Made by a program: the position numbers and the translations under genes. Positions 1-6,001 of a DNA stretch of 10,705 nt are shown here, one piece after another. Below the pieces are notes generated by a model, which made no database searches, was not told the origin of the DNA, and saw only the letters and a list, made by a program, of their open reading frames with translations. The stretch is from Rickettsiales bacterium (lineage in GTDB: Bacteria > Pseudomonadota > Alphaproteobacteria > Rickettsiales > UBA1997). Numbering within the stretch: position 1 is the stretch's first letter; every line of letters starts with the position of its first letter. The stretch covers positions 1 to 10,705 of the forward strand of contig CANEUR010000020.1 in NCBI GenBank assembly GCA_947441875.1, read 5' to 3'.

Positions 1-261
1 CTTAGCTATACATAACGAAGTTATATCATCGTGAGTAGGGCCAATGCCACCGCTGGTGAAAACATAAGTATATTTTTGATGCAGATTTTTTACCGTAGAA
101 ATAATTTCTGATTCAATATCGGGAATAACCCTTACTTCTTGTAAAATAATTCCTAAATTATTGAGTATTTTAGCAAGATAATTAAGATTTTTATCTTGAG
201 TTCTGCCCGACAAAATTTCGTTGCCAATAATAATAAAACTTGCAGTTATGTTGTTTAACAT
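1..261 (-). CDS. CinA-like / molybdopterin-binding domain protein, N-terminal part (runs off the window)
   Basis: The first 87 codons of a gene reading leftward out of the window. The N-terminus contains GNEILSGRTQDKN (about residues 13-25) and TSGGIGPTHDDIT near residues 70-82. These are the hallmark motifs of the MoCF_biosynth / CinA N-terminal domain (competence/damage-inducible protein A; some members are nucleotide-recycling pyrophosphatases). The ATG at 261 sits at the expected distance before the first conserved strand. No Shine-Dalgarno sequence is visible; the bases upstream are almost pure A/T. It is co-directional with metE but separated from it by about 250 bp that include a hairpin, so it probably has its own promoter. 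Whether a C-terminal CinA deamidase domain is present cannot be seen. Family assignment is confident; the exact biochemical role is not. Confidence 0.85.
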   Translation of the reverse strand, partial: MLNNITASFIIIGNEILSGRTQDKNLNYLAKILNNLGIILQEVRVIPDIESEIISTVKNLHQKYTYVFTSGGIGPTHDDITSLCIAK

Positions 262-441
262 AGTAAAAAATATAATAAAATAGATATGATAATACTATGT
301 TATTTGCTTAATAAAAAAATAGCAACAAAAAAACAATAAAAATATAAAAGGTAATTTTGCATTGCAATAGTCTCAAAATTAACAATCAATTATTTTTATA
401 AGAATTGGTAGATTTTGATGAGTGAACAAAAATATTGTTTT

Positions 442-473
442 AAAGAGCTCCCCATTTTGGTGACAATGGGGAG
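442..473 (-). terminator. Hairpin downstream of metE, probable terminator
   Basis: CTCCCCATT (448-456) pairs perfectly with AATGGGGAG (465-473) around an 8-nt loop. It is the only GC-rich stretch in the 262-509 intergenic region and lies about 35 nt past the metE stop. Read on the minus strand, the stem is followed by CTCTTTA, a short and imperfect T-tract, so termination may be weak. Apart from this hairpin the gap holds A/T-rich sequence and a small inverted repeat (TTGCA/TGCAA, 357-367), presumably within the promoter region of the cinA-like gene. Confidence 0.55.
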
Positions 474-509
474 TGAGTTAGAAGGTTGTTGACAATTTTT
501 TTAATTAGG

Positions 510-2804
510 TTATAAGTTGGCTCGAATGTTTTTGGTAGCAGAAACCATAAGCTCAAGAGCTTGTTTAGTTTCTGGCCAGTCGCGTGTTTTTAAACCGCAA
601 TCGGGATTGACCCAAATTTGCTCTGGCTGTAAAACATTAAGAGCTTTGTAAAGTAAATCTTCCATTTCTTTAATTGATGGCACTCTTGGTGAATGAATAT
701 CATAAACCCCTGGCCCAATTTCGTTTGGATATTTAAAATTAACAAAAGCATTTAATAGTTCCATTTGTGATCGAGAAGTTTCGATAGAAATAACATCGGC
801 ATCCATATCGGCGATAGCTTTGATGATGTCATTAAACTCGGAATAGCACATATGAGTGTGAATTTGAGTTTTATCTTCTACTCCGCTTGCTGAAATACGA
901 AAAGCATCAACCGCCCATTGCAAATATTGTTGTTGATGAGCTTGACGTATTGGTAGACCTTCACGTAAAGCGGCCTCGTCTATTTGAATAATTTGAATAC
1001 CAGCTTTTTCTAGATCTAACACTTCATCACGAATTGCCAAGGCAATTTGTTTGGCGGTTTGGCTTCTGGGTTGATCGTTGCGTACAAAAGACCACTGCAA
1101 AATTGTTATTGGCCCTGTAAGCATACCTTTAACAATTTTTTTGGTAAGACTCTGAGCATATTTTGCCCATTCTAGAGTCATAGGGGAAGTTCTAAAAACG
1201 TCGCCAAAAATAATTGGAGGTTTAACACAGCGTGTGCCATAGCTTTGTACCCAACCGTTTTTAGTAAAGCAAAAACCATTAAGTTGTTCGCCAAAATATT
1301 CGACCATGTCATTTCTTTCAAACTCGCCATGCACTAAAACATCGAGCTCGATTTGTTCTTGCCAAGCAATAGCATTGGCAATTTGTTGCTTGATAAAGTT
1401 GTTGTATTGATCTTGATTGATTTTGTTGGCTTTAAAATTGGCTCTATTTTCTCGAACTTCTTTCGTTTGTGGGAAAGAACCGATAGTAGTGGTGGGTAAT
1501 AGAGGTAAATTAAGATGGCTTTGTTGTAGCTTGCTACGAGTAGCGAAGTTAGACTTGCGATTTAACAGAGTTGTATCAATTTCAGAGGCTCTTTGTTTAA
1601 CTTTCTGATTATGAATTTTGAGTGATATTTTTCGATTGGCAATGGCAATTTTATTGTTTTGTAAAATTTGTTGTTGTTTTTCGTTTAGATTATTATTAGC
1701 GGCACTAGTAATAATTGATATTTCTTGTAATTTTTCTTCGGCAAAAGCGAGCCAACTTTTAATTTCGGAATCTAGATCTGTTTCGTTTGTTAAAGAAATT
1801 GGACAATGTAACAAGCTACAAGAACTCCCTATAATAACTCTATTTTTCCCTAAAACTTCAATAGCTTTTTTAACAATTTCAATTGATTGTTCTAGGTTGT
1901 TGATCCAGATATTGCGACCATCAACCAAACCTAAAGATAAAACTTGGTTATCTTGTATGGCTTGCAAGCAAGCATCAAGCTGGTTTTTATCTTTTACTAA
2001 ATCGATATGAACAACATGAGTTTGTAAATCAAAAGCTAGTTGAGTGTTATCTAATAAGCTTTCAAAGTAGGTGGTAAGATGTAATTTTAATGAACCGCAG
2101 TGCTTTTTAAGATAGGCATAAGCTTGTAAATAAGCATTGATAGCATCTTTACTGAGATCGGTTGCTAAAAATGGCTCATCTATTTGTAAATCGCTAACAC
2201 CAATTTCTTGTAGTTTTAAAAATAAATCGGCATAAACGGGTAATAATTTTGGCAATAAATTAAGCTTGTTTGAATCATCAATAGATTTGCCGAGTAGTAA
2301 AAATGATACTGGGCCAATAATGATGGGGCGAGTTTTGATTCCTATTTGTTTTGCTTCTAAAAAATCTTGGCAAATTTTTTGAGAATTTAAACCAAATTGT
2401 TGATTAGTAGAAAATTCGGCAACTAAATAGTGGTAGTTGGTATCAAACCATTTGGTCATTTCAAGTGCAGTAATATCGATGCCAGATTTTTGTAATCCTC
2501 TTGCCATGGCAAAATATAAATCTAGACCTTGGTGATTTTCGCCAAAAACTTTTTTAAATCGCTCAGGAATAGCGCCAAATAAAACAATATTATCGAGTAT
2601 ATGGTCGTAAAAAGAAAAATCGTTGCTAGCAATAAAATTTATACCAGCAGATTGTTGTAATTGCCAATTATGATTTTTGATTTCAGAAGCTGTGGCTTGT
2701 AGTTGCTCCCAAGAAATAGAGCCTTTCCAGTAGCCCTCGGTAGCTTTTTTTAGTTGACGATCAGAGCCTATTCTAGGAAAACCAAGTGAAGAGCTTTTAA
2801 GCAT
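510..2804 (-). CDS. metE: Cobalamin-independent methionine synthase (5-methyltetrahydropteroyltriglutamate-homocysteine methyltransferase)
   Basis: Transfers a methyl group from 5-methyltetrahydrofolate (polyglutamate) to homocysteine to make methionine in the cytosol, without B12. The protein has 764 residues, close to E. coli MetE (753). The N-terminal barrel begins LGFPRIGSDRQLKKATEGYW; the catalytic C-terminal barrel begins near residue 433 with TTIGSFPQT (439-447). Further family motifs are HGEFERNDMVEYFGEQ, TGPITILQWSFVRNDQPRS and IQIDEAALREGLP. The zinc and homocysteine site is complete: His651, Cys653 (HTHMC), Glu675 (SIETSR) and Cys736 (NPDCGLKTRDW), each offset by exactly 10 from the E. 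coli ligands 641/643/665/726. The reading frame is intact. tRNA-Ala ends about 90 nt upstream and could share its transcript. I see no SAM-responsive riboswitch, no MetR-type partner gene and no metF beside it. No clear ribosome binding site precedes the ATG. Confidence 0.97.
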   Translation of the reverse strand: MLKSSSLGFPRIGSDRQLKKATEGYWKGSISWEQLQATASEIKNHNWQLQQSAGINFIASNDFSFYDHILDNIVLFGAIPERFKKVFGENHQGLDLYFAMARGLQKSGIDITALEMTKWFDTNYHYLVAEFSTNQQFGLNSQKICQDFLEAKQIGIKTRPIIIGPVSFLLLGKSIDDSNKLNLLPKLLPVYADLFLKLQEIGVSDLQIDEPFLATDLSKDAINAYLQAYAYLKKHCGSLKLHLTTYFESLLDNTQLAFDLQTHVVHIDLVKDKNQLDACLQAIQDNQVLSLGLVDGRNIWINNLEQSIEIVKKAIEVLGKNRVIIGSSCSLLHCPISLTNETDLDSEIKSWLAFAEEKLQEISIITSAANNNLNEKQQQILQNNKIAIANRKISLKIHNQKVKQRASEIDTTLLNRKSNFATRSKLQQSHLNLPLLPTTTIGSFPQTKEVRENRANFKANKINQDQYNNFIKQQIANAIAWQEQIELDVLVHGEFERNDMVEYFGEQLNGFCFTKNGWVQSYGTRCVKPPIIFGDVFRTSPMTLEWAKYAQSLTKKIVKGMLTGPITILQWSFVRNDQPRSQTAKQIALAIRDEVLDLEKAGIQIIQIDEAALREGLPIRQAHQQQYLQWAVDAFRISASGVEDKTQIHTHMCYSEFNDIIKAIADMDADVISIETSRSQMELLNAFVNFKYPNEIGPGVYDIHSPRVPSIKEMEDLLYKALNVLQPEQIWVNPDCGLKTRDWPETKQALELMVSATKNIRANL

Positions 2805-2895
2805 ATTGTGAAGTGAGATTATTTTTTAATGCAAGGCTTTGCTTGAAAAATAGATTAAGTTTTTTGAAAATTATTTAGCTATTTAAAATATTTTT

Positions 2896-2971
2896 TGGTG
2901 GAGCTAACGAGATTCGAACTCGTGACCTTTTGCATGCCATGCAAACACGCTACCAACTGCGCTATAGCCCC
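2896..2971 (-). tRNA. tRNA-Ala, anticodon GGC
   Basis: A complete 76-nt cloverleaf on the minus strand. The acceptor stem is GGGGCTA/TAGCTCC, with the G3:U70 wobble pair that is the identity element for alanyl-tRNA synthetase. The D stem is GCGC/GCGT, the anticodon stem TTTGC/GCAAA, and the loop ATGGCAT has anticodon GGC. The T arm is ACGAG-TTCGAAT-CTCGT. The discriminator is A73, and the CCA tail is encoded (2896-2898). It decodes GCC and GCU. metE begins about 90 nt beyond the 3' end. Upstream there is a possible -10 TATAAG (2980-2985) with TTAACA further up, but the 14-nt spacing is too short to call a promoter confidently. Confidence 0.97.
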
Positions 2972-3125
2972 AGAAAATACTTATATAAGGAACTTTTATT
3001 GTTAATTTACGAGAGATATTTAATAATAAAACAGTTCTATTCATTTGCTAAATTCTTTTACAAAAAAAATTTTAAAGCACAAAAAACAAAATGCAAGTAA
3101 TAAAAATAAGAAAATTTTATGGGAA

Positions 3126-3291
3126 TGTTGCATCACTAATTTGTTTTGATTTTTTGCTATGTTTTCGTGTAAGAGATTTTACCTATTTTTAACTTCATAT
3201 TCAACATAATTAAGTTAAAAATAGGTAAAATTTATACCAAAAATGACAAATAAAAATGACAAATAAAGTAAAATAAATTAGTGATGCAACA
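3126..3291. repeat. 166-bp nested palindromic element (MITE-like or structured RNA), non-coding
   Basis: The ends are perfect 17-bp inverted repeats: TGTTGCATCACTAATTT (3126-3142) and its complement at 3275-3291. The complementarity continues imperfectly inward through A/T runs. Inside is a second, perfect 20-bp inverted repeat: ATTTTACCTATTTTTAACTT (3176-3195) with its complement at 3212-3231, around a 16-nt loop. There is no open reading frame of note. The termini start TG and end CA, as in many transposable elements, but I find no convincing flanking target duplication. It occupies much of the roughly 490-bp gap between tRNA-Ala and the prepilin gene. A miniature inverted-repeat element, a structured RNA or paired regulator sites would all fit. 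The repeats themselves are certain; the function is unknown. Confidence 0.75.
3241..3266. repeat. Tandem duplication of a 13-bp unit
   Basis: AAATGACAAATAA occurs twice back to back (3241-3253 and 3254-3266) in the right arm of the nested palindromic element, between its inner and outer inverted repeats. It could reflect replication slippage or a doubled protein-binding site. The sequence alone does not decide. Confidence 0.7.
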
Positions 3292-3312
3292 GTTGCTTTA
3301 TAGAGCAACTGT
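3289..3312. other. Perfect 9-bp hairpin overlapping the end of the 166-bp element
   Basis: ACAGTTGCT (3289-3297) and AGCAACTGT (3304-3312) are perfectly complementary around the 6-nt loop TTATAG. No T-tract follows on either strand, so it does not look like an intrinsic terminator. Its left arm shares three bases (3289-3291) with the right terminus of the upstream inverted-repeat element. Confidence 0.6.
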
Positions 3313-3365
3313 CAATTAGAATTATGTCTAAAAAAGAAACAATAAAAAAAAGATGAAAAAAAAAA

Positions 3366-3395
3366 TTGACATTTTAAAACAAAACAAGCAATATT
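3366..3395 (+). promoter_or_regulatory. Candidate sigma-70 promoter for the prepilin gene
   Basis: A perfect -35 hexamer TTGACA (3366-3371) is followed after 18 bp by AATATT (3390-3395), a 4/6 match to the -10 consensus. Transcription would start about 60 nt before the ATG at 3466. An inverted repeat, AAAACAA (about 3381-3387) with TTGTTTT (about 3394-3400), overlaps the -10 region and could be an operator. In such A/T-rich DNA chance matches are common, so the perfect -35 box is the main support. Confidence 0.4.
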
Positions 3396-3465
3396 GTTTT
3401 TTAAAAGGATCAAAACTTTTCAATTTTGCTTCATAATAACCAAATTCAACAACTATAAATAAAAT

Positions 3466-4422
3466 ATGAAAAAAACTTTTTCTTCTAAAAAGTCGGCTTT
3501 CTCACTAATTGAGTTATCAATAGTTTTAATTATTATCGGTTTGCTTATCGCGGGCATTACTGGTAGTGCAAGCCTTATTAAAAGCTCCGAGCTTCGTTCG
3601 GTTATGAGTGAGGCAAAAAGCTATCAAGTAGCAGTAAATTCTTTTTACACTCAATACGATTCTTATCCAGGTGACACCGATATTTCTGTTGGTACCAACA
3701 GTGGTTTTGTGGGCAATAGAAATAACCAAATTCAATATGCAGTCGCTTCTGGCGGATCTGCTCTACCTGCTGGTTTTGAAGGTGTTGATGCTTGGCAAGA
3801 TTTAAGAGACATCGGTGCTATAGATTTAAATTTATCTATTACAGCAACTGGAGCTCAACAATTTACTCCTATTAATCATATTCCGGGCTCAAAAATCAAA
3901 GGTGGTGGTTGGGCTTTTGACTACAACATTTCTTCTTTACAAAATGTGGTAGTTCTTACTGGCAAAACAAAATCTGTAACTCCTGGTGCTCTTGCTGCCG
4001 ATACAACTTTAGTTAATAACCATTTTAATACTAGTAATGCAGCGGGTAATAAGGTTGCCTTAGCTTGTCCATCAACACTTGCAGATGCTACTACAGATCC
4101 TTACTGTGCTTCAGCAAATACTCCTAATTTTCCAGGCGGTATGAATCCTTTCAAAACTCCAGCTACTAATGCCGCTACAGAAGTTATTTCTGCCCCAGAT
4201 GCCTATTCTATCGATTCTAAGGTTGATGATGGTAAAGCAAATTCTGGCACAGTTTTGGCTGTTAATACAAGAGCCGATGTTATTGCCGATAACTGCTCTG
4301 GTAGTGCTATTGCTTATAGTGGAACAGCACCAACAACAGCAGCAAAAGGCTCTTACGACAGATACCAAACTCCAAACGGTAACAAAAAAGTTTGTGCTTT
4401 ATCGTTTAGTGTAAATATCTAG
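3466..4422 (+). CDS. Type IV prepilin-like / pseudopilin protein with N-terminal methylation motif
   Basis: A 318-residue protein with a class III signal peptide. An 11-residue basic leader (MKKTFSSKKSA) is followed by FSLIELSIVLIIIGLLIAG, so the predicted cleavage by prepilin peptidase is between Ala11 and Phe12, with the conserved Glu at mature position 5 (residue 16). The hydrophobic helix spans about residues 12-31. It is followed by an amphipathic stretch and AVNSFYTQYDSYPGD, a pattern typical of pilin/pseudopilin N-terminal helices. The rest (about residues 70-318) is a Gly/Ala/Thr/Ser-rich globular region with four cysteines (ACPST, PYCAS, DNCSG and KVCAL near the C-terminus), which could form two disulfides outside the inner membrane. 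It is larger than a typical major pilin. No prepilin peptidase, ATPase, secretin or other pilus gene is nearby. It is the only plus-strand gene and looks slightly richer in G+C than its neighbours. The ATG lacks a visible Shine-Dalgarno sequence. The class is sure; the apparatus it belongs to (type IV pilus, type II secretion or competence) is not. Confidence 0.88.
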   Translation: MKKTFSSKKSAFSLIELSIVLIIIGLLIAGITGSASLIKSSELRSVMSEAKSYQVAVNSFYTQYDSYPGDTDISVGTNSGFVGNRNNQIQYAVASGGSALPAGFEGVDAWQDLRDIGAIDLNLSITATGAQQFTPINHIPGSKIKGGGWAFDYNISSLQNVVVLTGKTKSVTPGALAADTTLVNNHFNTSNAAGNKVALACPSTLADATTDPYCASANTPNFPGGMNPFKTPATNAATEVISAPDAYSIDSKVDDGKANSGTVLAVNTRADVIADNCSGSAIAYSGTAPTTAAKGSYDRYQTPNGNKKVCALSFSVNI

Positions 4423-4448
4423 TAAAATAAATACATAATTTTATTTTG

Positions 4449-4488
4449 AAAACCCTGCTTTTAGCTTTGGCTGAAGGCGGGGTTTTTT
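4449..4488 (+). terminator. Strong intrinsic terminator of the prepilin gene
   Basis: AAAACCCTGC (4449-4458) pairs with GCGGGGTTTT (4477-4486). The pairing continues inward through TTTTAGC/GGCTGAAG to give about 17 bp, with three or four G-T wobbles and a TTTG tetraloop (4466-4469). A run of six T (4483-4488) follows. It begins 26 nt after the prepilin stop codon. The A-run on the opposite side means it might also stop minus-strand transcripts leaving hemA. Confidence 0.85.
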
Positions 4489-4525
4489 ATGGGAAAAAGT
4501 AAAAAAGACGAATGTAGTGTTTTAA

Positions 4526-4590
4526 AACACTGACGATCTAAATTCCCCTTCTTGTAGAAGTGGTGGTCGTGAAACGGCCGGGGTAGTGTT
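4526..4590 (+). repeat. Modular repeat, unit A
   Basis: The unit runs from AACACT through CTAAATTCCCC (4539-4548 region), a small hairpin CTTC-TTGTA-GAAG (4548-4560) and GGTGG, then a variable hairpin GGTCGT-GAA-ACGGCC (4565-4579), and ends GGGGTAGTGTT. CCCC (4545-4548) can also pair with GGGG (4580-4583), closing a branched fold. The blocks CTAAATTCCC, GGTGG and GGTAGTGTT recur in the same order in unit B on the other strand. Confidence 0.65.
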
Positions 4591-4639
4591 GTTAGCCGAT
4601 AGCAAAATTTCACTTCAAGAGATCTTACCATGCTTTAAT

Positions 4640-4746
4640 AACACTACCTTCGTCTTTTTTGCTTGTAGCAAAAAATCCACCCCTTCCAAGGGAAAGGGAA
4701 TTTTAGCCCTTACAAAAAAGCGAGATAGAGACCTCGAGGTAGTGTT
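4640..4746 (-). repeat. Modular repeat, unit B (inverted relative to unit A)
   Basis: On the minus strand it begins AACACTACC (4746-4738) and continues to CTAAAATTCCC, then TTTCCCTTGGAAGG and GGTGG. A variable hairpin TTTTTTGC-TACAA-GCAAAAAA follows, and the unit ends GGTAGTGTT (4648-4640). Its ends are therefore 9-bp inverted repeats. The conserved blocks match unit A while the internal hairpin is entirely different in sequence, which marks this as a repeat family and not a single palindrome. Confidence 0.65.
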
Positions 4747-4815
4747 TTCTTGGTTATAGAGTAGGAAAAATGGTATAAGATTGTTTTCGCTCGCCCCAGA
4801 GGTTTAACACCTTAA

Positions 4816-6000
4816 TTACAACACCTCGGTTATGGTGTTTTGTAGGGCATAAACTAAATCATCTATCATAGTAAAGTTGTGTAAAGAAGTAGCGGTGATG
4901 CGGAGTCTTTCATCGTTTTTGGCAACTGTTGGATAGTTAATATGTTGCACATAAATATTGTGCTGCTTAAGTAAATTTGTGGAGATTTGCTCGGCTTTAT
5001 AAGCATCGCCAACCAACACCGAAACAATATGTGATTGATTGTCAAAAATCTTGATGTTAGTTTTTTGTAATTGATGCTTTAAATAAGCAACATTTTTAAA
5101 TAAAATCTCTCTTTCTTGGTTGCTGTTTTGTAAGTGCAAAATATTTTGCTTGATTGCTACAGCCAAAACTGGTGGTAGGGCGGTGCTAAAAATAAAGCCA
5201 GAAGCATAACTACGAATTGCATCAATAGCTATTTGATTGCCTGTAATATATCCGCCAAAAACTCCAAAGGCTTTACCAAAAGTTCCTTGAATAAAATCTA
5301 TTTGGTTATGCAAATTTAGTTGTTTGCTTAAACCAGCGGCCTGCCCATAAATGCCAACCGCATGAACTTCGTCTATGTAGGTGAGGGCTTGATATTTTTT
5401 TGCTAAATCAACAATGCCTGCGATATCGCCAAAATCACCATCCATCGAATAAACAGATTCAAAAATAATTAGTTTAGGCTGATTTTTTGGATAAAGTTTA
5501 AGTTGCTCTGCTAGTTCAGATAAATTATTATGAGTAAAAATATGTTTTTTTGCTTTGCTATTTTTAATGCCGGCAATGATAGAGGCATGATTTTTGCTAT
5601 CAGAAAAAATAATTAAATTAGGTATTATTTGATTAAGGGCTTGAATAGTTGTGTCATTGGTGATATAACCAGAAGAGCAAATAATTGCCTTTTCTTTGCA
5701 ATGCAAGTTGGCAACTGCTTGTTCTAGTTCAACTATGGCCTGGTTATTGCCAGAGATATTACGTGTTCCACCAGCTCCAAGACCATATTTTTGCAGAGCT
5801 TTTTGAGCTAAACTGATAGATGTTTGATTTTGCCCCATTCCTAGGTAATCGTTAGAACACCAAACAATTACTTTTTGTTGATTATGATTGTTGATGGCAT
5901 AAGGAAATTCACTACATAACCTTGAAATATTTATAAAATTTCGATAACGATTTTCTTGTTTTAATTGTTTTATTGCCGAATCAAAAAACTGTTGATACAT
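4816..6000 (-). CDS. hemA: 5-aminolevulinate synthase
   Basis: A PLP enzyme of the alpha-oxoamine synthase family that condenses glycine with succinyl-CoA to give 5-aminolevulinate, the first committed step of heme synthesis by the Shemin (C4) route used by alphaproteobacteria and mitochondria. It has 394 residues, near the family length. Visible motifs are SNDYLGMG (49-56), GAGGTRNISG (75-84), NHASII (137-142), ESVYSMDGDFGDI (181-193), DEVHAVGIYG (210-219) and GTFGKAFGVFGGYI (239-252), with Lys243 the Schiff-base lysine. FIFSTALPP and INYPTVAKNDERLRIT follow. GAGGTRNISG and the INYPTV...ERLRIT segment favour ALAS over 2-amino-3-ketobutyrate ligase or AONS. It is the last gene of the minus-strand run, starting 1 nt after the CNNM gene's stop, so translational coupling is likely. 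No T-tract terminator is evident right after it; the repeat cluster and the prepilin terminator lie downstream. Confidence 0.95.
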   Translation of the reverse strand: MYQQFFDSAIKQLKQENRYRNFINISRLCSEFPYAINNHNQQKVIVWCSNDYLGMGQNQTSISLAQKALQKYGLGAGGTRNISGNNQAIVELEQAVANLHCKEKAIICSSGYITNDTTIQALNQIIPNLIIFSDSKNHASIIAGIKNSKAKKHIFTHNNLSELAEQLKLYPKNQPKLIIFESVYSMDGDFGDIAGIVDLAKKYQALTYIDEVHAVGIYGQAAGLSKQLNLHNQIDFIQGTFGKAFGVFGGYITGNQIAIDAIRSYASGFIFSTALPPVLAVAIKQNILHLQNSNQEREILFKNVAYLKHQLQKTNIKIFDNQSHIVSVLVGDAYKAEQISTNLLKQHNIYVQHINYPTVAKNDERLRITATSLHNFTMIDDLVYALQNTITEVL

Positions 6001-6001
6001 A

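Larger units (their letters stand above)
4501..4746. repeat. Cluster of modular palindromic intergenic repeats
   Basis: This fills most of the 4423-4815 gap between the prepilin and hemA genes; I see no gene in it. The 9-mer GGTAGTGTT, or a near copy, appears four times: TGTAGTGTT at 4513-4521 (+), then 4582-4590 (+), 4640-4648 (-) and 4738-4746 (+). A 21-bp inverted repeat with one mismatch (4501-4521 with 4640-4660, AAAAAAGACGAA followed by the 9-mer) encloses the left part. AGTGTTTTAAAACACT (4516-4531) is a perfect 16-bp palindrome, and ACCTCGAGGT (4731-4740) a 10-bp one. Two units can be recognised and are listed separately. The stretch is more GC-rich than its surroundings. Confidence 0.75.

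Noticed and set aside
1417..2010. Plus-strand open frames opposite metE (1417-1608 and 1618-2010)
   Set aside because: They lie antisense within the well-conserved metE gene, have no recognisable domains and no promoter or ribosome binding site. They are shadows of metE codon bias.
2805..2895. Possible SAM riboswitch or other leader control before metE
   Set aside because: Only about 90 nt of A/T-rich sequence is available. One 4-bp hairpin (GCAA/TTGC) is present and none of the conserved SAM-I or SAM-II cores is recognisable.
3324..3356. Ten-codon open frame starting ATGTCTAAAAAAGAAAC
   Set aside because: It is too short and too lysine-rich to separate from chance in A-rich DNA, and no ribosome binding site precedes it.
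3526..4414. Open frames overlapping the prepilin gene (minus 3526-3735, minus 4111-4368, plus 4169-4414)
   Set aside because: Low-complexity translations rich in Cys/Ile or Leu/Gln that overlap a gene with a clear prepilin signature.
4501..4750. CRISPR array
   Set aside because: The repeats are inverted and modular, of uneven spacing, with no constant direct repeat and spacer length and no cas genes in the window.
2896..4815. Integrative element or prophage attached at tRNA-Ala
   Set aside because: There is no integrase, and no duplicated tRNA 3' end is found elsewhere in the window. The prepilin and repeats lie on the 5' side of the tRNA, not the usual 3' integration side.
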